Below are positions 1 to 9,273 of a DNA stretch of 64,000 nt, piece after piece (position 1 is the stretch's first letter; every line of letters starts with the position of its first letter). Made by a program: the position numbers and the translations under genes. The stretch covers positions 1 to 64,000 of the forward strand of contig JAILEM010000084.1 in the NCBI GenBank assembly GCA_024687745.1, read 5' to 3'. The notes beneath the pieces are model-generated. The model had not been told where the DNA came from. It saw nothing but the letters and a program-made list of their open reading frames with translations, and ran no database searches. The DNA comes from Lachnospiraceae bacterium (lineage in GTDB: Bacteria > Bacillota > Clostridia > Lachnospirales > Lachnospiraceae).

Positions 1-20
1 GGACAGTCATTACCCGCTCG

Positions 21-1634
21 TTATACATACTTCTTTAAGGTCGATCTTACTGCACCCTCTCCACTTATAAGCTCTGCAAAATAGGACTTAACAAGATCGG
101 AAAGGCCTGCCTTCTTAAGATCCGTACCAAAGAGCTTCTCATCGGAAAGAAGCAGATCTATGGCATCTCCCGCTTCCTTTTCGTCTGTCTCTCCTATTTT
201 TATACACGAAAGCTTTGGTTTTAAGGTATCTATCATGGGATCGGGGCTGAGCTCATACTCATTACCCTTATCATCTATGCCGAGAAGATATCTGAGCCAT
301 CCTGCAAATACGAGGGGTATAAGCTTTAACTCCTTTACATCCTTTCCCGATGCCATATAATTCTTTATCGTCTCACCGTAACGGATAGGAATCTTCTGGG
401 ATGTATCGGTTGCTATCCTCTGCGGGGTATCCGGCATGAAGGGATTGGGGATACGTACATTTACGACAGTATCGATGAACTCACCCGGATCTATGACCTT
501 GGGATCCGTAACAACGGGAAGTCCCTCCTTATAGCCTATTCCCATAACCAGCTTTTTAAGTTCTTCATCCTTCATCTCATCAGATATCTTTGTATATCCC
601 AGGAGACAACCGTAAACCGCAAGTGCGGTATGTAAAGGATTGAGACAGGTGCAGACCTTCATCCTCTCTACCTTGTCAACTGTCTCCTTATCGGTAAATA
701 TCAGACCGCCCTCTTCAAGCTTCGGCCTTTTGTTTGGAAAGAGATCCTCGATGACAAGATACTCACATTCCTCCGCATTGACAAAGGGAGCAACATAGGT
801 ATTCTTTGAGGTGATAACATTTTCAAGCCCCTCTATATCATCCTTCTTAAGAAGCTCTTCAACCGTGGGATCCGGCCTTGGTGTTATCTTGTCGATCATA
901 CTCCAGGGGAAGGAAACCTTACTGTTGTCATTGATATAATCAAGGAACCCTTTCTCTGCTTTACCGTTTTCTGTCCACTCCTTTGCAAAGGCATTAACGG
1001 CATTATAGAGCTTGTCACCGTTATGTGAACAGTTATCGGTACTTACCATTGCGATAGGCTTCTTCCCTGCCATATATCTTTCATAAAGAAGGGCAGCTAC
1101 CTTTCCTATATAGCTTGAGGGCTTTCCCGGTCCGTTCTTAAAATCCTCCGATACTGCCTTTAAGAGCTCTCCCTTACCGTCATGGAGACTATAGCCCTTT
1201 TCCGTTATGGTAAAGGTGGAAAGCATAAGGGAATCGCTTCTGAATATTTCCTTAAGCCTGTCAAATTCCGCTTCATTGGCAGAATCGAGTATACAGGATT
1301 CCGCTATACTTCCTATGACTGTCTTCTCAACATTACCGTCCGCTTTAAGGGTCACTAAGATAGAAAGGTCGTCATGAGGGCGGTACATCTTTTCGACTAT
1401 CTCATAATCAAATCCCTCAACAACTGTGATACCCTTATCTATTACGCCCTTATTAAGAAGGTCCTGTGCCACTGCGGCCTGGAAGGCACGGAAGATATTA
1501 CCTGCCCCAAAATGAACCCACATCGGCTCGGCCTTTGTTTTCCTTATCATTTCATCTCTGTCATATTCCGGCAGCCTGTAGTTCCTTTTCTTCCACTCTT
1601 CTGCATTTTTTAAGCCTTCATTATCCAGTTTCAT
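21..1634 (-). CDS. uxuB: Fructuronate reductase / mannitol dehydrogenase family protein
   Basis: Long-chain mannitol dehydrogenase-like sequence (VHFGAGNIFRAFQA, CTCLNPLHTALAVYG); adjacent to uxuA. ATG at 1634 (MKLDNEG) preferred over the track start at 1676, which would overlap uxuA. Confidence 0.88.
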   Translation of the reverse strand: MKLDNEGLKNAEEWKKRNYRLPEYDRDEMIRKTKAEPMWVHFGAGNIFRAFQAAVAQDLLNKGVIDKGITVVEGFDYEIVEKMYRPHDDLSILVTLKADGNVEKTVIGSIAESCILDSANEAEFDRLKEIFRSDSLMLSTFTITEKGYSLHDGKGELLKAVSEDFKNGPGKPSSYIGKVAALLYERYMAGKKPIAMVSTDNCSHNGDKLYNAVNAFAKEWTENGKAEKGFLDYINDNSKVSFPWSMIDKITPRPDPTVEELLKKDDIEGLENVITSKNTYVAPFVNAEECEYLVIEDLFPNKRPKLEEGGLIFTDKETVDKVERMKVCTCLNPLHTALAVYGCLLGYTKISDEMKDEELKKLVMGIGYKEGLPVVTDPKVIDPGEFIDTVVNVRIPNPFMPDTPQRIATDTSQKIPIRYGETIKNYMASGKDVKELKLIPLVFAGWLRYLLGIDDKGNEYELSPDPMIDTLKPKLSCIKIGETDEKEAGDAIDLLLSDEKLFGTDLKKAGLSDLVKSYFAELISGEGAVRSTLKKYV

Positions 1635-1636
1635 CT

Positions 1637-2713
1637 TTAAACACCTCTTTCCGAAGCCTTTACTATGGCTTCCCAAAGTCCGTTCAGATAGGTCGCTCCG
1701 AGAGCCCTGTCATAGAGACCGTATCCGGGCATTGCCTTCTCTCCCCATATCATCCTTCCGTGGTCGGGCCTTATTGGGCCGTCAAAGCCTATATCGTAAA
1801 GAGCCTTCATTATCTCATACATATCGAAGGTTCCGTCGGATGAAAGATGAGCCGACTCTTCAAAATCGGTAGGAGAATTGAACTTGAGATTGCGCACGTG
1901 GGCAAAGTGTATCCTTCCCTTTAAGGACCTGATCATATCGGGCAGATCATTCTGAAGGTTCGTACCGTATGACCCTGAGCAGAAGGTAACTCCGTTATGT
2001 GGATCATCCACCATCTTCATCATCCTTAATATGTTTTCCTTATTTATGATGATCCTCGGAAGTCCGAAAACACTCCATGCGGGGTCATCGGGATGAATTG
2101 CCATATTGATGTCATACTTTCCGCAGACGGGCATTATCCTCTCAAGAAAATACTTAAGATTTTCAAAAAGCTTTTCATCATCTATATCCTTATACATCTC
2201 AAAGAGTTCTTTGACCTTAGCCATACGCTCGGGCTCCCATCCGGGCATTACCGTACCGTTTGTGTCTCCTGCAAGGGTCTCGAACATCTTCTCGGGATCT
2301 ATGGCATCTACCGCCTCCTGGGTGTAGGCAAGAACAGTCGAACCGTCAGGACGCTTTCTTGCAAGCTCGGTCCTCGTCCAGTCAAAAACAGGCATGAAAT
2401 TGTAGCAGACCATATGGATATCTTCCTCACCGAGGTTCTTTAAGGTTTCGATATAATTATCTATATACTTATCCCTGTCCTTATCACCTGTCTTTATCGA
2501 ATCACATACGTTTACACTTTCAATACCGGAAATATGGAGTCCGGCCTTTGCGACCTCATCCTTAAGAGCACGTATCCTCTCCCTTTCCCATACTTCCCCG
2601 GGCATCGTATCATAAAGTGTCGTTATAACACCCTTTACACCCGGTATCTGTCTGATCTGTTCAAGTGTTACGGTATCAAACTCAGATCCGTACCATCTTA
2701 ATGTCATTTCCAT
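1637..2713 (-). CDS. uxuA: Mannonate dehydratase
   Basis: MEMTLRWYGSEFDTVTLEQIRQIPGVKGVITTLYD, IRPDHGRMIWGE and GYGLYDRALGATYLNGLWEA are typical of UxuA. Confidence 0.95.
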   Translation of the reverse strand: MEMTLRWYGSEFDTVTLEQIRQIPGVKGVITTLYDTMPGEVWERERIRALKDEVAKAGLHISGIESVNVCDSIKTGDKDRDKYIDNYIETLKNLGEEDIHMVCYNFMPVFDWTRTELARKRPDGSTVLAYTQEAVDAIDPEKMFETLAGDTNGTVMPGWEPERMAKVKELFEMYKDIDDEKLFENLKYFLERIMPVCGKYDINMAIHPDDPAWSVFGLPRIIINKENILRMMKMVDDPHNGVTFCSGSYGTNLQNDLPDMIRSLKGRIHFAHVRNLKFNSPTDFEESAHLSSDGTFDMYEIMKALYDIGFDGPIRPDHGRMIWGEKAMPGYGLYDRALGATYLNGLWEAIVKASERGV

Positions 2714-2755
2714 TATGTGTATCCTCCATGGTTTTCTTTTGACCGTTTACTTTAG

Positions 2756-3226
2756 TCATCTTGAACGCATTTTTTTAACGAATTCCACAAAGCTCTTACG
2801 GGTATCCTTTAATACACGATTCGTAAGGATATATCCGTGGCTGGCATCCGTATACACTATCACGAGGGTAGGACGGATGGTAACGCTTATGACATCCTTC
2901 CAGGGATGTCTTTCATGCTTACCCGAAACCGTTATCTCCATTCCCCGTTCATTAAAGGTAAGCTCTATGTCATCCTTCATTTCCGCTACCTGTTTTACTG
3001 AGCTGTAATATATGAACAGGGGCTGGATCACTGTAAAAAGTGAAAGAAAGACAAGCATGAGAAGCCTGAACCAAAGTGCTGAGGTTCTCCACAGTGCCAC
3101 AATGAGCGCTATGGAGGCAAAAATACATACTATGTTGACAACGGCCGTGTAGGAGGCGTATGCATAATACATCCTGACCTGCCACACGTCCGAAGCCTTT
3201 ATTTTGTAACGATATTTAAATTCCAT
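2756..3226 (-). CDS. YcxB-like small membrane protein
   Basis: 156 aa; two hydrophobic segments, then a soluble segment (MEITVSGKHERHPWKDVISVTIRPTLVIVYTDASHGYILTNRVL) like the YcxB C-terminal domain. Directly follows uxaC (1-bp gap). Confidence 0.6.
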   Translation of the reverse strand: MEFKYRYKIKASDVWQVRMYYAYASYTAVVNIVCIFASIALIVALWRTSALWFRLLMLVFLSLFTVIQPLFIYYSSVKQVAEMKDDIELTFNERGMEITVSGKHERHPWKDVISVTIRPTLVIVYTDASHGYILTNRVLKDTRKSFVEFVKKMRSR

Positions 3227-4651
3227 TTAAACCTTCTCCAGATCAAACCCAAAATAATCAACGGCATTGTTGAAGGATATACCTCTGATTATTCCTCCAA
3301 GGAGCTTGTCATCCATAGGATATTCCCCGTTCTCGACCCATTCTCCGATAAGCCTGCAGAGTATCCTTCTGAAGTAATCATGCCTTGTATAGGAAAGGAA
3401 CGACCTTGAATCGGTGAGCATTCCGACAAAGTTTCCAAGTACCGAAAGGTTGGCAAGAGACTTTAGCTGGTTTGTCATTCCCACAAAATGATCGTTGAAC
3501 CACCATGCGGATCCCTGCTGTATCCTGTTTTTCACTCCGTTCTTTCCCTGGAAGCAGCCAATGACCGTACCTATGGCCTGATCGTCATTGGGATTTAAAG
3601 AATAGACTATGGTCTTTGGTATCTCATCGGTCTTTGAGAGTGCATTTAAAAAGTCAGCAAGCTCGCTTGAAGGAGCATAGTTATTGATACAGTCAAATCC
3701 GGTGTCAGGACCTAATCTGTCATACATATACCCGTTATTGTCTCTCTTGCAGCCGTAATGAAGCTGCATTACCCAGTCACGCTTATTGTATTCCTTAGCA
3801 AGGTAGAGCATCATCGAGGTTTTGAATTTAAGAGAGTCCTCTCTTGATATGGGCTCTTTGTTAAGACCCTTCTTAAGGATCGCATCGATCTCATTGTCAT
3901 CTGCCGGTACATACATCACATACTCAAGGGCATGATCGCTCACTACACAGCCATGCTTTGCAAAATGGTCAAGACGCTTTGTTATTGCAGCCTTAAGTGA
4001 AGAAAGATCCTTAACCTCTGTTCCCGAAACCGCTGAAAGCTTTGCGATATATTCCTTAAATTCGGGCTTTTCTATGTTGTTGATCTTATCAGGCCTCCAT
4101 GCGGGAAGAACCTTTACCTCAAAGCTCTCATCAGCCTTTATTTTCTCATGCCATTCCAGAGAATCTATAGGATCATCCGTTGTGCATATAAGCTTTACAT
4201 TGGATTTTCTTATGATATTTCTGACCGTAAAATCATCGCTGTTGAGCTTTTCATTACAGAGATTCCACACTTCTTCCGCAGTATCTGCGTTAAGGTTACC
4301 CTGATATCCGAAGTAGTATCTTAGCTCTAAGTGTGACCAGTGATAGAGGGGATTACCGATGAGTCTTGGCATGGTTTCAGCCCATTTCTGAAATTTCTCG
4401 CGGTCTGATGCATCCCCTGTTATATACTTTTCGTCAATGCCGTTGGTACGCATCTGACGCCATTTATAATGATCGCCTCCAAGCCATACCTGGGCTATGT
4501 TTTCAAACTTTCTGTCTTCATATATTTCCTGAGGATTGATATGGCAGTGATAATCAAGGACAGGTATCTTTGTCATATCCGCATGATCCCCATAAAGCTT
4601 CTTAGCCGTATCGGTATCCAGCAGGAAATCTTTATCCATAAATGCTTTCAT
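3227..4651 (-). CDS. uxaC: Glucuronate (uronate) isomerase
   Basis: MKAFMDKDFLLDTDTAKKLYGDHADMTKIPVLDYHCHINPQEIYEDRKFENIAQVWLGGDHYKWRQMRTNGI is diagnostic of UxaC. Confidence 0.96.
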   Translation of the reverse strand: MKAFMDKDFLLDTDTAKKLYGDHADMTKIPVLDYHCHINPQEIYEDRKFENIAQVWLGGDHYKWRQMRTNGIDEKYITGDASDREKFQKWAETMPRLIGNPLYHWSHLELRYYFGYQGNLNADTAEEVWNLCNEKLNSDDFTVRNIIRKSNVKLICTTDDPIDSLEWHEKIKADESFEVKVLPAWRPDKINNIEKPEFKEYIAKLSAVSGTEVKDLSSLKAAITKRLDHFAKHGCVVSDHALEYVMYVPADDNEIDAILKKGLNKEPISREDSLKFKTSMMLYLAKEYNKRDWVMQLHYGCKRDNNGYMYDRLGPDTGFDCINNYAPSSELADFLNALSKTDEIPKTIVYSLNPNDDQAIGTVIGCFQGKNGVKNRIQQGSAWWFNDHFVGMTNQLKSLANLSVLGNFVGMLTDSRSFLSYTRHDYFRRILCRLIGEWVENGEYPMDDKLLGGIIRGISFNNAVDYFGFDLEKV

Positions 4652-4679
4652 ATATTTCTAACACTCCTTTTTTATATGA

Positions 4680-5972
4680 TCAGTTCATAAGGTTCGGAAG
4701 GAACATGCTGATTCCCGGAATAAAGGTTATCAAAAGCAGGGCTACTATCATGCAGAGATAGAACGGAAGCGTTGCCTTTACAACCTTTTCCATCGGAAGC
4801 TTTGCAACGGCCGAGCCGATAAAGAGAACCGCACCAACAGGAGGTGTCAGTAATCCGATACCGCAGTTGAGTATCATGATGATACCAAACTGTATCGGAT
4901 CTATACCTATCGACGTTGCAACAGGAAGGAGGATCGGCGTAGCGATAAGGATTATCGGTGCCATATCCATGATACATCCAAGAACAAGAAGGATGAGGTC
5001 AAGAAGAAGGGCGATCACATACGGATTGTCGCTGACTCCTACTATAGCCTTTGTTGCAAGATCGGGAACATGAAGTCTTGTCAGACAGTTTCCGAATACT
5101 GCTGATGTTGCGATAAGTATAAGAACTATCGAGAGTGTGTTGACACATTCATCAAGAGCCTTCCATACACCCTTCCAGTCGATACCCTTATATATAAATA
5201 CCGATACTATAAGACTGTATACAACAGCTATGGCTGCGGATTCGGTAGCCGTGAACACACCGCCTACAACTCCGACAACAACGATTATGATGGCGGCAAG
5301 TGCCCAGATCGAAATACTCAGCTGTTTGATCAAAACCTTTAAGGAGAACTTATCTCCCTTGGGATAATGCCTCTTCTTGGAGATGATATAGGACCCTATC
5401 ATAAGTGAACCGGCAAGGATAGCACCGGGAATATAACCTGCAAGGAAAAGAGCTCCGACCGAAACACCACCTGCCGACATTGCATAAATGACCATGTTAT
5501 GGGACGGCGGAACAAGAAGTCCCTCACACGATGAGGTAATTGTAACAGCGGTTGAAAAATCCTTATCATAACCCTGATCTGCCATCATGGGGATAAGTAT
5601 GGATCCGAGAGATGCCGTATCTGCCGATGCGGATCCTGATATTCCTCCGAAGAAGTATGATGCAACTATATTAACCATTGCCATTCCGCCGGTCATCCAT
5701 CCTACACAGGCATTTGCCAGAGCGATGAGTTTTTCGGATATACCTCCCTTACCCATCAGAACACCCATTGTTATAAAGAACGGAACTGCCATCAGTGAAA
5801 ATGAGCTTATACCCTTTACCATGAACTGACACAGAGAAGTCAGAGGATTTCCTTCAACAAGAAGGCAGAGTACTGAAGATAACGCAACTGCGTAGGCGAT
5901 CGGGAATCTCAGTATTATCATTATAAAAAAGCTGGCGAGTAAGACTGTGATAGCCAGTGTATTTGCTGTCAT
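4680..5972 (-). CDS. TRAP transporter large permease (DctM-like)
   Basis: 430 aa multi-pass protein: FPIAYAVALSS, FGGISGSASADTASLGSILIPMM, TPPVGAVLFIGSAVAK; overlaps the DctQ gene. Confidence 0.92.
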   Translation of the reverse strand: MTANTLAITVLLASFFIMIILRFPIAYAVALSSVLCLLVEGNPLTSLCQFMVKGISSFSLMAVPFFITMGVLMGKGGISEKLIALANACVGWMTGGMAMVNIVASYFFGGISGSASADTASLGSILIPMMADQGYDKDFSTAVTITSSCEGLLVPPSHNMVIYAMSAGGVSVGALFLAGYIPGAILAGSLMIGSYIISKKRHYPKGDKFSLKVLIKQLSISIWALAAIIIVVVGVVGGVFTATESAAIAVVYSLIVSVFIYKGIDWKGVWKALDECVNTLSIVLILIATSAVFGNCLTRLHVPDLATKAIVGVSDNPYVIALLLDLILLVLGCIMDMAPIILIATPILLPVATSIGIDPIQFGIIMILNCGIGLLTPPVGAVLFIGSAVAKLPMEKVVKATLPFYLCMIVALLLITFIPGISMFLPNLMN

Positions 5973-6511
5973 TATTCCTCTCCCCCTTTCTCAATATCCT
6001 GCTTTAAAACTATTGACTTGATGTGATTATAAATAGCCTCGATCTCAAATACCAACATTGCGATCCCTGCCAAAGCTATAGGGAAATACATCCAGAAACG
6101 CGATAACCAGGGCATACTTTCGTAAACACCCTTACTTCCTATCTTTATGGCATAATTCCATCCTTCAACTATCATTATCACTGCAAGTATCAGAACAGCC
6201 AGATCAGCGATTATATCAAGTGCCTTTATAACTCCTTTGGGAAGATAACGGTCAAAGGCCGTCATCCTTATATGTGCGCCTCTTCGTATAGCGAGTGCGG
6301 CAGACAGAACTGCCATGTATGACATAAGTGTCAGCACCACCTGCTCCGTCCATGAGGGATCAGGTATAAAGGGAATATAACGTCCTGCGACCTGAAATAC
6401 AACAACAAGAATGTCTCCTATCAGAAGCAGCTTACAGATCACTTCAACCACATTATATACAGCATCATATATCGGTTTCAGCTTATCGATTTTTTCAAAA
6501 ACAGCCGGCAT
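5972..6511 (-). CDS. TRAP transporter small permease (DctQ-like)
   Basis: 179 aa, four hydrophobic segments, RYIPFIPDPSWTEQV and LAIRRGAHIRMTAF motifs; between DctM and DctP. Confidence 0.88.
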   Translation of the reverse strand: MPAVFEKIDKLKPIYDAVYNVVEVICKLLLIGDILVVVFQVAGRYIPFIPDPSWTEQVVLTLMSYMAVLSAALAIRRGAHIRMTAFDRYLPKGVIKALDIIADLAVLILAVIMIVEGWNYAIKIGSKGVYESMPWLSRFWMYFPIALAGIAMLVFEIEAIYNHIKSIVLKQDIEKGGEE

Positions 6512-6544
6512 AAGGGTTATGCTCCTTTCCTTTTTATAGAATTA

Positions 6545-6575
6545 GGGCACAGAGCCCATGTATGGCACTGTGCCC
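6545..6575 (-). other. Stem-loop between dctP and dctQ genes, no T-tract
   Basis: gggcacag-agcccatgtatggca-ctgtgccc: 8-bp perfect outer stem with inner ccat/atgg pairing. Confidence 0.65.
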
Positions 6576-6632
6576 ATAATCAGATCTTATTTATTTTCGA
6601 TCCTTATTATTTCATTGATGATATGTGCAAAA

Positions 6633-7772
6633 TTACTTTGCAAGATCAAGGATCTGCTGATAAAGCTCAGCCTGGTCAGCTGTATTCTCTTCTATAACTG
6701 CCTTACAGGCTTCCTGCCAGGGAGTCTTATCTGTTACGTCAACAACATTGCATCCGCCGGCCTTGAGCTCTTCAAGAACCTTGTTCTCAGCTTCCTCTGA
6801 GATCTCACGACAGTAATCTGATGCTGTCTTAGCTGCAGCCATCATAGCTTCCTGCTGAGCCTCTGTAAGAGAATCCCAGGCTTCGTCTGTGATGATGACC
6901 TGAACTGCACCAAGTGTATGTCCGTCAAGGATAAGATTGTTTGCAACTTCATCAAATGCATTTGACTTATAGTTGGCTATAGGCTGCTCAGCTGCATCAA
7001 CAACGCCTGTCTGAAGTGCTGAATAAAGCTCTCCGAAGTCAACAACTGTAGGTGATGATCCAAGTCCTTCTACCATTCCGTTCATAACAGGGTCATTTGA
7101 AACTCTGATCTTAAGTCCTGCAAGATCTTCGATACCTGCAACGGGTTTAACTGAAAAGAAATGACGGAAACCTTCTTCTCCATAGAAGAGACCTCTGATT
7201 CCTGAACCTTTCTCTGAAGGCTCATTTAAGAATTCCTGTGCAAGATCTGAATTTGCAAATGCCCAGAAATGATCTCTGTCCTTAAATGTATAAGGAATGG
7301 AAAGGAGCTTACTCTTCTCTCCGCCATAGCTTGTAAGAGCGAAAGCTGAGATTCTTGACATCTGGATCGTACCTGCTCCACCGAGCATTGTATCAAGTAC
7401 ATCATTCTCTGATCCGAGAACACCTGACGCCTGAAGATCTATTGTGATGGATCCGCCTGAATTCTTCTCAACTTCTTCTTTGAATTTGCTATCCATCTGA
7501 CCTACTATTGTATCAAGCGGATTAACTTCTGCCATAACAAGGGTTACTGCAGGATCACCTGCTGCTGCTGCATCTGATGATGCTTCTTCTGCTGCTGCTT
7601 CCTCAGCGGGTGCTTCCTCTTCTGCTGCTGCTTCTTCCTCTGCAGGAGCTTCTTCCTTTGTTGCTTCCTCTGCGGGTGCCTCTGCTGCCGGAGGTGCGCT
7701 AAGTCCGCATGCTGACAGCGAAAGTGCTAATGTTCCTGCTAAAAGGATTGAAACGATCTTTCTCATTTTCAT
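6633..7772 (-). CDS. TRAP transporter substrate-binding lipoprotein (DctP-like)
   Basis: Lipobox LSLSAC, Ala/Glu-rich linker, then DctP fold (GLKIRVSNDPVMNGMVEGLGSSPTVVDFGELYSALQTGVVDAAEQP). Confidence 0.92.
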   Translation of the reverse strand: MKMRKIVSILLAGTLALSLSACGLSAPPAAEAPAEEATKEEAPAEEEAAAEEEAPAEEAAAEEASSDAAAAGDPAVTLVMAEVNPLDTIVGQMDSKFKEEVEKNSGGSITIDLQASGVLGSENDVLDTMLGGAGTIQMSRISAFALTSYGGEKSKLLSIPYTFKDRDHFWAFANSDLAQEFLNEPSEKGSGIRGLFYGEEGFRHFFSVKPVAGIEDLAGLKIRVSNDPVMNGMVEGLGSSPTVVDFGELYSALQTGVVDAAEQPIANYKSNAFDEVANNLILDGHTLGAVQVIITDEAWDSLTEAQQEAMMAAAKTASDYCREISEEAENKVLEELKAGGCNVVDVTDKTPWQEACKAVIEENTADQAELYQQILDLAK

Positions 7773-7862
7773 CTGGTTTGTTCCTCCCTGTATAAAAGTT
7801 TGTTTTTTTCAGAATCACTCCGTAGAAATTCACCGTTCTGAGATTTTATTCTGCCGGGCGTT

Positions 7863-7910
7863 CTGACATGTTAGTTGATAGCATTATATTATCACGCTGA
7901 CATGTTAGTG
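7863..7910. promoter_or_regulatory. Two direct operator-like sites upstream of dctP
   Basis: CTGACATGTTAGTT (7863-7876) and CTGACATGTTAGTG (7897-7910), offset 34 bp; related site at 9132-9146. Confidence 0.6.
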
Positions 7911-8001
7911 TAAATTGTGAGATTAAGATAAAATACGCGTTCCTTTTTGTGCATATTGCACAAGGAACGCGTATCTATCAGCTTTATATTGTATGATTTA
8001 A

Positions 8002-8688
8002 TTAAAAACCGTATCCGTTCTCCTCAAAAATCTGAGGCATCTTCTCCTTCAGATATTCCATATCATCTATGATATGTCCCAGATGTTCACTGAGAAGGGT
8101 CCTGTATTCCTCCTTCCGGTTTTCCTCCACAAGCTTTATCAGCCTCATGTGGTCGGTCACGGTTCTTTTCTTGTAAACATCGTCCATATCGACAAGAAGC
8201 CTTACCCTGCGGTAATTTGGAAGCATATCGGCGATTATCCTCGCGGCCAGCTTCTTACCGGCCGCCCTGTAGATAACCTGATGAAACTCATCATCCTTCT
8301 GAAGATATATGTAGGAATTCTCATGGTCTCTTGGTTCTTTCCCGACCTTTTCCTGCTCATTTACACATACCCTCATAAGATCAAGATCTTCCTTTGTGAC
8401 ACCCTTAAAGAAATCATCCACCATACCGGTTTCTAAGGATTTCCTGACAAACCATTCCTGCATTATGAGCTTCTGCTTGATCCTTGAGATCATGGATTTT
8501 GACTGGGGATATATATCAACAAGCCCCTCAGCCTGAAGCCTTACCAGTGCCTCTCTTGCAGGAGTCCTGCTCACACCGTATCTTGATGCGATCTTACTTG
8601 CCGAAACCTGTTCGCCCGGTTTTAAGGAAAACGTCATAATATCTTTTTTTAACCGGTCATACGTTTGCTGATTCAAAGAAACATCCAT
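8002..8688 (-). CDS. GntR family transcriptional regulator (FCD subfamily)
   Basis: N-terminal wHTH (GEQVSASKIASRYGVSRTPAREALVRLQAEGLVDIYPQ) and FCD-type C-terminus. Confidence 0.92.
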   Translation of the reverse strand: MDVSLNQQTYDRLKKDIMTFSLKPGEQVSASKIASRYGVSRTPAREALVRLQAEGLVDIYPQSKSMISRIKQKLIMQEWFVRKSLETGMVDDFFKGVTKEDLDLMRVCVNEQEKVGKEPRDHENSYIYLQKDDEFHQVIYRAAGKKLAARIIADMLPNYRRVRLLVDMDDVYKKRTVTDHMRLIKLVEENRKEEYRTLLSEHLGHIIDDMEYLKEKMPQIFEENGYGF

Positions 8689-8699
8689 ATGACCTCCTG

Positions 8700-9026
8700 T
8701 TATTTAAGAAAATCCTCTCTCTTTGGTGTAAATATGTCTAAAAGCTTTACCCTGGTGAGACAGTCTATACCGTGGGAAACATTCGGAGCGACTATATATG
8801 TGTCTCCGGTGTTTAAGGTAACATCCTCCTTACCCTCCTCATGAAAGACAAGGCTTCCCTCTATAACATAGCCTATCTGCTCATGCGGATGGGAATGCAT
8901 CTCACCCTTTGCACCCTTTTCAAACAAAAGCTCCACATTCATTATGTTGTCGCTGTATGCAAGGACCTTACGCAAAACGCCCCCACCAAGATCCCTGTAT
9001 TCCTTCTCGCTGTTTATTACAAACAT
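8700..9026 (-). CDS. Cupin-domain protein
   Basis: GAKGEMHSHPHEQIGYVIEGSLVFHEEGKEDVTLNTGDTYIVAPNVSHGIDC; start at MFVINSEKEY (9026) preferred to track start 9083. Confidence 0.85.
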   Translation of the reverse strand: MFVINSEKEYRDLGGGVLRKVLAYSDNIMNVELLFEKGAKGEMHSHPHEQIGYVIEGSLVFHEEGKEDVTLNTGDTYIVAPNVSHGIDCLTRVKLLDIFTPKREDFLK

Positions 9027-9131
9027 GATAAATTCTCCTTTATCTGACGATACTGACCGATCACAGAAAGCAATTCTCTGCATTTCTGAAGATCATTTTT
9101 ATATATCCGTAAAGCATTAGTCAAGAGCACC

Positions 9132-9146
9132 AACTAACATGTTATT
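9132..9146. promoter_or_regulatory. Third copy of the operator-like site, upstream of the cupin-GntR pair
   Basis: AACTAACATGTTATT; its reverse complement shares ACATGTTAGTT with the dctP sites. Confidence 0.5.
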
Positions 9147-9273
9147 TTGAATCATATCACGGTTTTTTAAAATTTGCTATAGGGTTTAGAAGATTTTATC
9201 AATATTTAACAGTTTTGAGTCGGAAATATTATCAAAATGCACAAAGAGCCTGCCCGGAGCATGACCCTTGCGA

